Shown here piece by piece: positions 1-10,853 of a DNA stretch of 64,000 nt. The position numbers and the translations under genes are program-made. Source of the stretch: Adiantum capillus-veneris (lineage: Eukaryota > Streptophyta > Polypodiopsida > Polypodiales > Pteridaceae); the NCBI GenBank assembly GCA_014529385.2, contig CM043966.1, forward strand, positions 101,785,587-101,849,586, given 5' to 3'. Each line of letters opens with the position of its first letter. Positions within the stretch are counted from its first letter, which is position 1. The notes beneath the pieces are model-generated. The model worked only from the letters and a program-made list of their open reading frames with translations. It was not told where the DNA came from and ran no database searches.

Positions 1-196
1 AGTTTACTATTTACATTTAGCATGAAGAGAGAAATATGATGTAAATACATAAAGATCTAAGAAGGGTAAGGTGTTTGTATGGAAAAATACTATTGCGGAA
101 AGAGAGAATGAACACTAGGTTAAAACCTTGATAAAAAATATATACATTTGAGTAGAAATGTAGTGCAAATGTAAGGTTACCATTTAACGCTACTCA
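1..196 (-). repeat. 3' LTR of the Ty3 element, partial (window edge)
   Basis: This stretch matches 5992-6187 without gaps. It ends in CA at 196, which is the TG start on the element strand. A purine-rich tract on the minus strand (GAAGGGGGAGGG, about 200-212) lies just upstream of the LTR in element sense and is a plausible polypurine tract. Confidence 0.88.
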
Positions 197-367
197 TATT
201 AGCCCTCCCCCTTCATCTAGGATCATTCATGCTCCTAGATGAAACAAAAGAGGTTTTTCCCTTTTTCTTTTCTTTCTTTTTTCTTTCTTCTTTTTTTTTC
301 TTATTTTTCTTAAAAAAAGAGGAGTGATATACACTCTTTTACTCCATTAGACCTGCTTTTCATTACC

Positions 368-1212
368 TCAATCCCATAAATCAGAGATGGGAGGGTTGCC
401 TTGGGTATGTTGAGATTCCAAAGCTTGTTCTTCTTTGCACATCAAAGCTTTAAAGATAGGTGGAGCATTTACCAAGCCGAAGGGAGACATGCCAATTTGG
501 AGCTTAGACGATGTAGGTAGATGACTTCCTATCAACGGATTGATACGTTGAAAGTAGGGCTTTAATCTCCATCCATTGACTCTGGTCTTGTGGAGTTTTC
601 CTGATAAATCTGCTAATCTATAACTCCATTCCCAAAATTTGTTTTTATCATGAAAGGTCCCTCCCATCTTTGCAAAAACTTTTTGTCAAGTCACGTATCA
701 AGTCGGTTATCATAGCGAAGAACCAACATACCTTTCTTCAATCCTTTCCCCTTGAGCTTCTTGTTGATTTTGTCCCTTTGGCTTGTGGCTTGGGCAATGT
801 AATAGTCGATGGACTCTTCTCTATGAAGCTCAAGTCGTTGAAGATCTAAAATTCTTTCCTGCAAAGCTTCTTTTGGCCTCTTTGCTCCCCGTGAGAGAAT
901 GCGTAGGCTTGCAATCTCCACCTCAATAGGAAGGAGTGTCTCCTGTCCATATACCAAATAAAAAGGAGTGAATTGAGTGGATACTTTGAAAGATGTTCTG
1001 TATGCCCATAGAGCTGCGATCAAATGACGATCCCAGTCGTTTGGTCGATCTGCAACCTGCTTAGAAATGATCTTACATATCATTCCATTCACCTTTTCAA
1101 CCAACCCATTGCACTGAGGGTAGTAAGGTGTAGAATGCAAATGTTTGACTTTTAACTTTGTCAAAAGATTATCTAGGAGCTCTGCTCTAAACTCTGGACC
1201 ACGATCTGACAA
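368..1212 (-). pseudogene. Ty3 integrase, second half of catalytic core and C-terminal domain
   Basis: The first part (1212 down to 691) contains SDRGPEF, with the second catalytic Asp, and NGLVEKVNG, with the catalytic Glu, followed by the usual post-core segment (FTPFYLVYGQE). The second part (667 down to 368) is in another frame and holds the C-terminal motif ADLSGKLHKTRVNGWRLKPY, which fits the SH3-like or chromo-side tail of Ty3 integrases. The first half of the core, with the first catalytic Asp, lies upstream at 1250-2122 in a different frame. This integrase would insert element cDNA in the nucleus. At least two frame changes break it. Confidence 0.85.
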
Positions 1213-1249
1213 AATCTCTAATGGTGTGCCAAATCTACTGCATATGTGA

Positions 1250-2122
1250 TCAAAGATAAATTTTGATACCTCCTCGGCTGTAATTCGTGTTGTACTTGCT
1301 GCCTCCGCCCATCGTACGTGTCATGTAATCTACTCCCACAATGATGAAGACCTTCCCGGTAGATGTGCGAGGTAAGGGGCCTATTGCATCCACACCCCAC
1401 TTCTCAAAAGGACCATACAAAATTATTGGAACTCGAGGTTCGTAAGTGAGTCGTCGATTTCCAGCAATCTGACAACCTTTGCATGACTTACACCAATGTT
1501 GGACATCGCGGTGTAGACTTGGCCAAACAAACCCTGCTTGCAAAATCTTCCTGTTTGTAATATCATGAGAAAAATGACCCCCACAGACATCATCATGGCA
1601 TGAAAAGAGGATTCTCTCTATTTCTTGAACAGAGGGCACCCTTCTTAGCACCAAATCTTTCCCTTTATGATACAGATCATCTCCTATGAGTTGGTAAGGA
1701 GTTGCCTTTTTTACCAACCTATGCCTTTGCACTTTATCCAAGTGTTTAGGGCACTCACCAGTTTGGAGGAAAAATATGATGTCCTTCAATTCCTCTTGGC
1801 CTTGGTACTTTGGTTCGTAGAGCTTCACACCTCCCACCATGATCTGAAGTTTCTCATTGGCGAGATAATCTGCTTCCTTGTTGAGGGTTCTCACAACATG
1901 CTGTACCTGTGTAGCTTCAAAGTTCTTTATCAAAGCCTTCACCTGTCTAAGCCACTCCACTAGAGTAGGGTTCTTGCACTTCCATATCCCTTGGATTTGC
2001 CTAATAACTAGTAAGGAATCACCTCTTATTATAAGTCTTTTGATGCAAAGTTTTCTGCATTCTTCAAGCCCCAACTTTAAGGTGACATACTCAGCCTCAT
2101 TATTAGAATGAAAATTTTCCAA
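1250..2122 (-). pseudogene. Ty3 second RNase H (archaeal-like) plus integrase zinc finger and core start
   Basis: The N-terminal 110 or so residues resemble the extra RNase H of Tat elements (NNEAEYVTLKLGLEECRKL, then an Asp in RGDSLLVIRQI). Around residues 170-215 is the integrase HHCC zinc finger, with CHDDVCGGHF followed by CKSCKGCQ. Near residue 240 the core begins with FEKWGVDAIGPLP, which carries the first catalytic Asp. The frame breaks after VGVDYMTR and the core continues at 1212. Order RT-RH-aRH-INT is what assigns the element to a Tat-like lineage. The start given is simply the limit of the open frame and is not a real initiation site. Confidence 0.85.
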
Positions 2123-2160
2123 GGTGATACCTTGCTTAACAAGAACTTCCCCTTGTGGAA

Positions 2161-2901
2161 TTAGAATAAGAACCCCCCCTGCTGCCTGATCGTGTTGTCG
2201 TTGGTAAGTCCATCAAAGCACAAAATGTGTGCATTGTCCATCTCCTCCTCATTATTTTGTGGTGTAGCTTTGTCTCCTGCCTTTGGTGACTCTTTCCTTT
2301 CTCTCACTTTGTATGTGAGAATGTCTGCAAGACCTGCCCTTGTGCTGCCTTCCACAAGAAAAGTGTATTCGAACTCTTGAAGTTCTAGAACCCATTTGGC
2401 TATCCTAGATGAGAGGCTCATGTGTTGCACAACATATGGTAAATTGTTTTCCATGGTGAGAATGACAAATGGTGCAGGTAAGAGATATGATCGGAACTTT
2501 CTTACCGCAAACATAATTGTGAATACCACCTTCTCCATATCGGTGTAGCCCTTCTCTGCAGCGGTCATGACTTTGCTTGCAAAGTATACTGGCCTCATGT
2601 AGCATGTTTTTGGGTCTTTTTGCATGAGAACTACATCGATGGCCTCCATTCCTACACTTGGCGTGATGTAATATGTATCCTTTGGATTTGGTGGCATTAT
2701 TGTTGGAAGAGAGTTGAGAATACCCTTTACTGCAGTAAAGCATAATTCGTGTTCCTCTCTCCATTCAAATGTGGGTTTGTTTGCTAGCTTGTGCAAAGGT
2801 GCAATAGCTTCCGCTAGAAGGTGAATGAAACGATACATGTACCTTACTTTGTGGTTGAAAGTCATGAGCTCCTTGGTTGTCGTTGGTGGTTGTAGTGACA
2901 A
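2161..2901 (-). pseudogene. Ty3 reverse transcriptase C-terminal part and RNase H
   Basis: The protein opens with the RT connection region (FIHLLAEAIAPLHKLANK, then FEWREEHELCFTAVKGIL) and continues into the Ty3 RNase H. The visible motifs are VYFASKVMTAAEKGYTDMEK, then KFRSYLLPAPFVILT and a tether with ILTYKVRERKE. The catalytic RT palm (YLDD) and the protease are absent. The sequence passes almost directly from gag (ending near 2900) to this RT tail, so about 1.5 kb of gag-pol has been lost by internal deletion. The next part of pol (second RNase H) starts at 2122 in another frame. Confidence 0.87.
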
Positions 2902-3639
2902 GCACTAGATTCAAGGTGAGACTCTCTAGTTGTTGAGTTAATCTTTGCAAGATCTCTTGTTGTGATCCTTCCCCTATTTGTGAAGTTTGGGCAAGAGAGC
3001 CCCTAACTTGTGCTCCCATGCTTGGTGAAGAATCCCTCTCAATGACTTCATTTAGGTCCCTTGTTCTATGTGCTTGAAAATTTAACTTCTTGAATTTGAC
3101 CATGGCCACCTCACGTGCTTCCTCAGATGTTGATGGGAATTTTAACTCTACCTTGGTCTTCAAAATTGGATACAAGCCATCCATGAACCTATCTTTCTTT
3201 AGAAAGTTTGGTACACCACCTTGGTTTTGTAAGGTAGCCTCCCATCTATCCCATAGGCTAAGGAAAACGGCCTCATAAGAGGGGTAGTCTTCAAGGAATA
3301 CTTGTTTATGTTGAAGTAGACACTTCCAAAGACCCTCTGGAGTATCTCCTTGCCCAAATTTGCAAGAAAAATTGCACGTAGCCTCTCCCAATTGGTTTTT
3401 TTTTGAGGTTGCAAGGCCTCGTACCATGCCTTAGCCTCCCCTTTGAGAACGAGTGGAAAAGCACGCAGCTTTACCTCTTCTTGATCTCTCCCAGAGATGA
3501 GGTGTGCCATCTCCAAATTATCCAGAAATTCTTGTGCATCCTCACCATTTTTAGAATGAAAGGTAGGAAAAGTGCTTGACATTTTTACAATACAAGGAGG
3601 CTTGTGTACCACAAAGTTTTGACTACAATGAGTGATCAC
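2765..3639 (-). pseudogene. Ty3 gag, frameshifted
   Basis: This is a retrotransposon gag (capsid) polyprotein. Reading from 3639, the capsid motif FPLVLKGEAKAWYEALQP is clear at about residues 60-78. The frame then changes near 3360 and continues as WKCLLQHKQVFLEDYPSYE, FLSLWDRWEATLQNQGG and FMDGLYPILKTKVEL to about 2900. Gag normally forms the cytoplasmic particle that packages element RNA. No CCHC zinc knuckle is left: the deletion that removes protease and RT begins just after the capsid, within a low-complexity segment (QQLESLTLNL). The second Ty3 copy at 16203-17349 keeps its knuckle. Confidence 0.85.
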
Positions 3640-5820
3640 ATCAAAATGAAAATATATACATCAAGTGTTAGTTCATAATTTATCATAGGCAAAATAAAAG
3701 GGTTGATTGAGGCATTAATTTCATTAAGGCGAGTGGGTCCAAAAATTCTCCTAATGGTTGCTTGAAATCTAAATTTTGTAGCAATTATGATGTGCACAGA
3801 TTGACAAGCTATGGGTGTAAAAGGAGAAGCAACTCCAGGTTGGTTCATGTGACAATGTGTTCTCCTTTTTCTTTCTCTTGAAGAAAGTTTCCTTTGACTG
3901 GATCGCTATCTAAGCGCCTCTTGTCCCTGCCTCAAAACAAAATAAAAACATGGACATCAAATGAATCATCATAATTAATGAATGGAAGAATGATGGGATT
4001 TGAAGATGCCAAGATTGCACCAAGTTTTTCTGCTCCAAACATAAAAACAATGCGTTGTTGGTAAAAAAAATTGCGATCTACACAAATGTTAATTCTGATG
4101 CGTTGTGAAAAATGAAAAGCATATGGTGCAACTCTATTGTTCATGAGGAGAATAGAAGGCAATTAGGAAAGTTCCTCAGTGGGGACACCACTTTTATGAG
4201 AGCGGATTTTTTGAGATGGGGCTCAACTCAAGGCTCCCACCCGACAACCACTCCGTGAGACCCTACACACGCATATTTCTTAGGGGCACCACCCTCTTTT
4301 ATGGAGAGAGAAGGAAACCAAAACAAACCATATACAACACACACACACACACACTCACACCTTCCTTATGTGCTTCAACAAAAAATGCCCTTCAACCATT
4401 CCACACACACTCCTCAAGCAATCCCTTTGAACACTGCACAAACTCACATGCAAAGATTGACCTTCACCATATTAGTGCTCATATACTTCTAAGAAAAACA
4501 AGCACAAAACCTCAAAACTCAAAACACCATAATGCACAAATACTTGACAACTCCTTTCCTTTCCCAAAACGAAGAGACTACTTACACACATAAGGCGGCA
4601 TGCATAGAGAGCTCTTCTCCATCTATGTAGCCCCAAGACTTACTTACACACAACATAAGGAGAGAAGCCAAGCAAATAGACACCATGGTGCACAAAAAAC
4701 TTTCTCAACAAACAAGCAATCCAATGAGCACAAAATATGAGAAGCTGCCAAGATATGCTTACCAATTTTACATGCGTTTAGAGCAAAAGTGTGACGACGA
4801 CACCCCAATTGCAACAATTTGTTGATCAAACCATGAGATAGATCATTGAACTTGATATCCTTGCTCTCATATAGAATCTGCAATCCTTATTTAGGGATGA
4901 GTATGGTAAGAGAAATGTTTGCAAGAGAATGGTAGCAATAGCATATTGATGCTCTCTCTATGGTGCCGCTTATGATAGCGAGCTTAGGAAATGGATAGGG
5001 AGACAAGAGGAGAGAGAGATAAGGTCTTCCCTAACCTTAGAGGAGCTTATTTGCAGCAATGGAGTAGGTGTGTGTATTTTTGTGCTTGCCAAAGGGCCTT
5101 TTTATAGCTGCACAAGACCTTGGGTTAGGTTAAACTTGACTACGGTAGGTAATTAACCATAGTTAGGTTCCCTTTTGACCATTCCTTCAATTATGCAAAT
5201 AAGGGACTTATTCTTTCATTAAAAATAGCCTTTTAGGTAGTGGAGGCTCCATAAGGGTTGATAATGTATGTGGGCCCCACCATGATGTCCCTCCAGTGGC
5301 TCCTACAGAGTGTCCCCATCCTGTTTGTTGTGTCTCTGGAAGCATCTTGAGCCGACCCCTACACATGCAAGTGGTTTTTAACTCCCCATTGGTATTTTAG
5401 AATTTTGGAGAATTCAAGAAATCTTTTCACCTTTGTGGTTTACCTGATTGTAACTTTGACCTGCAGTAACAGTGTCCGCAGCACCTTGTTTTCACCATAG
5501 CTTTCAGCCTGTAACTCAGAATTGGGTGCTGTAAAAGGAAAAGTTGACCTTCTCAAAGTGTTTAAGCTGATTTTGGAGTGTTCTTCAAGTATACCCACGA
5601 GCTAAGGCATTCAAGATGTATCCAAAACACCTTTTGAACCAAGTCTCCTTGTAGGGGGCCCTTTAGCATGCATCCAAGGTGTAGCATGTTTTTTTCAAAA
5701 GAGAATCCACCTTAAACAAATGAGGTAGGCTCCAATAAAGTTTGATTTATTGGGGATATACATTATATTTAAGATTTGTTGACCAACACAAGTAAATGAT
5801 CCAAGAGTTGGGTCACATAG
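3640..5820 (-). other. Ty3 5' leader, non-coding
   Basis: This is a 2.2-kb stretch between the 5' LTR and gag with no credible gene. Two related segments (about 3650-3850 and 3935-4160) look like diverged tandem copies of each other. Similar sequence precedes gag in the other Ty3 copy (about 17530-17960), so the leader belongs to the family. A short (CA)n run is at about 4336-4353. Next to the LTR boundary at 5820 I see no convincing primer-binding site. Confidence 0.6.
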
Positions 5821-6187
5821 TGTTGGGGAAGGGAAGGCCTACAAGGTTAACCCTACCCTTGAGAGAAGATGGGTAAGATAAGTGCCCATAAATTATTTAT
5901 TTACAAATTATGGGATGTAGATAGCTATTTAAATTAGTAAAGGTAATTAGTTAAAAGAATATACAGTAAAAAAACTAGGAGAGTAGAATTAAGTTTACTA
6001 TTTACATTTAGCATGCAGAGAGAAATATGATGTAAATGCATAAATATCTAAGAAAGGTAAGGTGTTTGTATGGAAAAAGGCTATTACGGAAAGAGAGAAT
6101 GAACACTAGGTTAAAACTTTGATAAAAAATATATACATTTGAGTAGAAATGTAGTGCAAATGTAAGGTTACCATTTAACGCTAGTCA
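5821..6187 (-). repeat. 5' LTR of the Ty3 element, complete (367 bp)
   Basis: On the plus strand it begins TGTTGGGGAAGG at 5821 and ends AGTCA at 6187, giving TG...CA termini on both strands. The last 196 bases match 1-196. The target duplication cannot be tested because the other outer end is outside the window. Confidence 0.88.
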
Positions 6188-6378
6188 CCGGCTACAAAAA
6201 TGGGTACTCTTTTTGGTGTCATAATTTTCAGCCATACATAACGTTTGTACTTGTCATCTTTCACAATTGATACAAAATCTTCCAATCCTTTCTTAACCAT
6301 ACATGCTACCCCTCCTGGCCCTCTTCGTTGCTTGAGATTCTTTGACCACATCAATGAATGTACATTGTAATCCTCCAA
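6188..6378 (-). pseudogene. LINE endonuclease (EEP) N-terminal fragment, cut by the Ty3 insertion
   Basis: The fragment reads KQRRGPGGVACMVKKGLEDF and then YKRYVWLKIM..VPIFVAGD, the pattern of the N-terminal half of a LINE ORF2 endonuclease (a Gly-rich turn, then a beta-strand Trp-Leu-Lys-Ile). In a live element this domain nicks target DNA to prime reverse transcription. The frame stops at the right edge of the Ty3 LTR at 6187. The rest of the LINE should lie left of this window, beyond the other LTR. It follows the ORF1 remnant on the same strand. Confidence 0.6.
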
Positions 6379-6560
6379 GCCGTTAATCCTTTGTGTATCA
6401 TGCTTCCAAGTTTCAACAGGAAGTACAACATCGGCTTTGCTTGTTTGTTCATCAATGCCAACCCCCGCATTCCATGGGTATCCATTACAATTTCAAAAGC
6501 ATAGTTTCAATTGTAACTTGGTCTCATAGGTCACACATCTGTATTTTCTCAAGGATTTGC

Positions 6561-7465
6561 CTACTCCTTGGGCACATTTTCTTCGTGAGAGATCTCCTTG
6601 TTTTTCTTATTCTTTTCATCATATGCCTTGCGATGCATATTTTGTTTCTTAATAGTGCAATATTCACATACAAAACATTTTGTATCTCGTAAATAGATCC
6701 AACTATTATCAAGGATAATCTTTTGTTTGGTCTCATCCAGCATGGTGCATACAATTGGCCGTTCTCTCGAGTGAGGAACTTCTTGCTTCCCCACTCTATG
6801 TGCTCCATAGACCATAACTCCGAACATGCCAAAGTGGGTTTTGAAGAAATATTTGATAACAATGGCAAGATAAGGAGGTGTCTCTAACTCCTCTTTGGGA
6901 ATTCCACGAATAACAATGTTCTTGGAACGTCGCTCCCATTCCTTCAGCTCCTCCACATCCACACTCTCAACATTCATTGTTTGAACCATAGCTTGCATGA
7001 GTGAGGAATTAGAAACCACATTGTTACCACATACATCAGCCCAAGACTTGTTTGTGCATACATTTTTCATGTTGCATATATCCTAGCTCATGTGTCAAAT
7101 TTCTGCTCTTTCAATACATGGTCATGCTCTACTTTTCTCAAGAAAGAGTGTTTAGATTCCTTGACTTCCTCTTCAAGTTGCATCAAACATGTTGTTGCAT
7201 CTCAAGTGTCCTCTTGAGATTCTCATTCTCAACCAGAAGTACCCTTAGTGTGCCATTCTCCATTGCAAGTGCTCGTAAGTCTTCACCTTGTTTGTTTACG
7301 GTCTATTTCTTGCAATGATACCAAGTATGCCATGATCATGGTTTTTGATGTCGTTGATTGGGTGGTTGTGTTTCTATCTCCACACTTAGGAGATTTAGGA
7401 TCATTTTCCACAATGGTTGTGGACCTTGTTGAAGAAGAAGAACACTTACGAGTGCTAGAAGACAT
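6561..7465 (-). pseudogene. LINE ORF1-like RNA-binding protein remnant
   Basis: The best-preserved part (7070 to 6561) reads RRSKNIVIRGIPKEELETPP, then VYGAHRVGK, RPIVCTMLDETKQKIILDNS and FVCEYCTIKKQ. This is the order of the RRM-like middle domain of L1/Tx1-type ORF1 proteins, which bind LINE RNA. Upstream, 7465-7283 gives a Ser/Thr-rich N-terminus. The stretch between them encodes a possible coiled coil (ENGTLRVLLVENENLKRTLE) with stops. Its mate, the endonuclease at 6188-6378, lies just downstream. It differs from the DUF4283 type of ORF1 found at 41480-41917, so two LINE groups are present. Confidence 0.62.
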
Positions 7466-7715
7466 TGTATGTAAAATAAGAGATGAGACTCAACTTTCTT
7501 GAACCTGTTCACGTCAAAAATGCTGCTACAAGATGCCTTCCATAACTCTAAAAATTATTGTCTTTACAACAATGTGTAGAGGGCGTTGTGCTCTTAGACT
7601 GAGGCTATAGATCACCCAAATCGGAGTTTGGATAGAGATGTTATGATCAAAAGAGTGAACTGTTGTCTACTAGGTCAAACAACGGTTGCATTTTTTGGAG
7701 AGAGAGAGAGAGATA

Positions 7716-8038
7716 GATAGATAGATAGATTTTATTATCGTCCTTGGAGGTCAAATATGACCTATGGGACCAAAGTTACATGTGATGTAGTATGTGTATG
7801 GCTGATGAGTGACTCTCGATGCTCCAAAATTGTGGTGATGAGAGTCGCAATGGAGAGCCCACACTTTGGCTGTCTGAGAGAGGAAAGTGTATAGGTTTAA
7901 GTTATGGCTGAAAATGTGAGAGAAGCAAGTTCAGATGTGACCAAAAACTGAGCACTCTAGTAGTGTGTGGTACTCAGACTCTCGAACTTGCAGTGAGCAT
8001 AATGTGCACAGTGGATTTAACTCTCCTCCATTGGCCCA
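7716..8038 (-). other. LINE 3' UTR ending in (ATCT)n tail
   Basis: On the minus strand the sequence after the RT stop runs 300 bases and ends GACGATAATAAAATCTATCT, repeated as ATCT units and followed by a (CT)n run (7698-7735 on the plus strand). A microsatellite 3' tail of this kind is usual for several LINE clades, and it may seed some of the many (GA)n/(GATA)n tracts in the window. Confidence 0.55.
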
Positions 8039-8880
8039 TCACCCTATCTTGCATTGAAGGAAATGGGAGCTAAGCCGAATGGCGGCGATAGTGCGTATCG
8101 CCGACAAGGGGATAGTCTCAAGCATGTAAGTGTGAGTACGGTTTCCTCTTTCAGTGAAGAACATGCTTTTGTAGTTGGGGGCAATATGAGTGGTGTAAAT
8201 TATGAAGCCTGACCCACCGGATTTCTCCCAAGCAGTAATACATTGGCGATGTAGAAAAGCTTCATTCACTTGGGAGTCAATTGAAGCATCATGTGGCAAG
8301 TGTGATGCATCCCATCTCCCAAACCACTTCTTTATGTCTTGCATCCATCCCGTGCTCAAGATCTTGCTTTTATGCGTCTTTTGAACTTTTTTGCTTGCTT
8401 CCCATGCAATTGTAGAAAGTCGATGTGAGGGGTTTTGACGCATCTTTAACATGTACTCCACAACCCTTTCCATGCCCATAACCTCAATTGGAAGACATCC
8501 CAACTCAAGACGTAGGAGCATATATGTTGTTTGTGTCTTCACTTGGAGAAAGTTTGTAATAAAATGCTTTTGGACATTCTCAAACTCTTTCCAATTAAAC
8601 TTTGAGATGCTCCCGCCCCACACTTCAACTCCATAAAGAAGAACCAGTGTCACCAATGCATCAAAAAGATACTTCTTGAGAACCCAACACTTGATGTTTC
8701 CCACATTACAAATGTTCTCAAATGCATAAAATGCTCTCTTTCCCGCTTCCAAACAACGCATAGCACATTCATGCCACTTGTGATTGGAGGGAACCTGAAG
8801 GCCAAGGTACTTAAAGCTCTCAACAACTTCAAGTGTCTCATTGTTGTACACAATGCATGGCTTTTCCTTATGGTTGGTTT
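8039..8880 (-). pseudogene. LINE ORF2 reverse transcriptase C-terminal region, 5'-truncated
   Basis: This open frame carries the post-catalytic part of a non-LTR RT. Motifs include VESFKYLGLQVPSNHKWHE (the YLG motif after the palm), YLFDALVTLVLLYGVEVWG (thumb) and FENVQKHFITNFLQVKTQTT, then LRLELGCLPIEV. The catalytic FADD box is missing because the copy is truncated near 8880-8900, where a G-tract replaces it. The stop is followed by a 3' UTR and an ATCT tail, so this is a genuine 3' end. 5' truncation is normal for LINE copies. Confidence 0.8.
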
Positions 8881-9023
8881 TCACAAGCATATGAGAGAGG
8901 GGGGGGGGGGGTACTGGTGAGTTGCAATGTTCGAGAAAAAACATTTTTCCAAGCATACAAATTTCCTTTTCCCTTCAGATTTCCAAGAGGAAATTCTAGA
9001 AAATTATTCGGGTTTTTATACTA

Positions 9024-9169
9024 TTTTTCTCTACTTTAGGGCGGATTTTCTCCTTTCCCCATTGACCTCAACCGACATCTTTTTAAATTGGAAATGGCGT
9101 GATATTAAGTTGAGATGCATTTTTTTCGAACACTAGTCAGTGGTAGCTGCATGCATTCTTCGCGCGTAC

Positions 9170-9228
<59 letters not shown>

Positions 9229-9423
9229 AGCGGGGGAGGGAGAGAGAGAGAGTTTTTCTCTATTTTGGGGTGGAATTTCTCCTTTCCCCCTTGCCCTCAA
9301 CCAACATTTTTGAAATTGGAAACGACGCAATTAAGCTAAGACACATTTTTCTCGAACACTAATCGATGGTAACTGCATGCATTCTTGGCCCGTACAGGAG
9401 TGTATATATATATATATATATAT

Positions 9424-9465
<42 letters not shown>

Positions 9466-9607
9466 TCTATTTTGGGGTGGAATCTCTCCTTTCCCCCTTG
9501 CCCTCAACCAGCATTTTTGAAATTGGAAACGACACAATATTAAGCTGAGACACATTTTTCTCGAACAGTGATCGATGGTAACTGCATGCATTCTTGGCCC
9601 ATACAAG

Positions 9608-9609
<2 letters not shown>
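9024..9609. repeat. Three tandem copies of a ~150-bp unit separated by (GA)n tracts
   Basis: Copies lie at about 9024-9171, 9253-9400 and 9462-9609. Each starts TTTCTCTATTTTGGGGTGGA and ends near TGCATGCATTCTTGGCCC, and each is followed by (GA)n, with (TA)n in the second gap. The first copy is the most diverged. No gene is visible. Confidence 0.85.
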
Positions 9610-9655
<46 letters not shown>

Positions 9656-10120
9656 AGATATGACTTCATTGACTTGAAGAGGGTTTTGAGGTCCAAATCT
9701 AGCTCTCCAGATGACGGCCCCTCTTCTACAACATCCCCCACCTTCTGCATATATGGAGCTAGATAAGTACACTATTGCTCCCTGTTTACATCATCGCCCA
9801 TGTGGTGTGCGCGTTGATGGAGGTTAAGCAAATCTGGTAGCCACTAGAAGCTACAGATTGTGGTGACATTTCATGACATAGGAGGATAAGATATGGTACT
9901 ATGAGATGCAATACTCCTCGAGAGAAGGAGAAGGGATTGCAATACTTTGATATCAAAGGCCAGGAGTAAAGGTAAAAGGTCCTGGCTATGTGGAGAGTGT
10001 GGGTTGGCAATGAGTAGGAAGCACGACAATGGGAAGGTATAGGGGGAGGGAGGAAAGAGATAAAGGGGTGCCTCCTTGGTATTGAGGTAGCAACAACATT
10101 GTGGTGCACCTTGAGCCCTG
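9610..10120. other. Microsatellite and unassigned sequence
   Basis: A (GA)n tract occupies about 9612-9655. The remainder has no coding signal or recognisable repeat family. Confidence 0.5.
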
Positions 10121-10184
10121 GCCACCTTAATGTGAGTATACTTAGGAGCCAACCATCATATCCTTAGAGAGATAGAGAGAGATT

Positions 10185-10223
<39 letters not shown>

Positions 10224-10281
10224 CAGAAATAGAGAGAATTCTAGCAGACTTCAAAGATCCACTTGGCCAAGACTTGAAGCT

Positions 10282-10314
<33 letters not shown>

Positions 10315-10384
10315 ATGAGGTCTTAAGAATTTATCTTAAAGAGATTTAGGAAATCTGACCTCTCAATGCTTTCATGCATGCCAT

Positions 10385-10461
<77 letters not shown>

Positions 10462-10527
10462 CATTGCAACTCACTCTAGGAAAAACATTTCCAACTAACT
10501 TTATTGATCCATTTGGTCAAGACTTGA

Positions 10528-10582
<55 letters not shown>

Positions 10583-10792
10583 TTAATGTCATAGAACACA
10601 TTTAAGAGACCTCAAAGCTCTACTTCACAAGTCTTGAACTTAAGACCTGGTCTTTAAAAGGAAACAATGATATTCGACTAATCTGATACACTCAAAGGCT
10701 ATCATAGTTTCCTTTTCTTCTTCAATGTGAGAGATCGCAAAGATCTACCCAGCAAGTATTGAACTCAAAAGTTTGTATGTGTGTGTGTGTTC

Positions 10793-10853
<61 letters not shown>

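Larger units (their letters stand above)
1..6187 (-). mobile_element. Ty3/gypsy LTR retrotransposon, Tat-like, internally deleted
   Basis: The element reads on the minus strand. Positions 1-196 and 5992-6187 align base for base with no indels and few substitutions, so they are the same part of two LTRs. The right (5') LTR is complete at 5821-6187, while the left (3') LTR is cut by the window edge. Between them, in element order, lie a 2.2-kb leader, gag, the C-terminal part of RT with RNase H, a second RNase H, and integrase. Protease and most of RT are missing. A second RNase H between RT-RH and integrase is typical of the Tat lineage of plant Ty3 elements. Gag and pol both contain frame changes, so the copy cannot be autonomous. 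The right flank is a LINE endonuclease ORF, cut exactly at 6187/6188. Confidence 0.9.
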
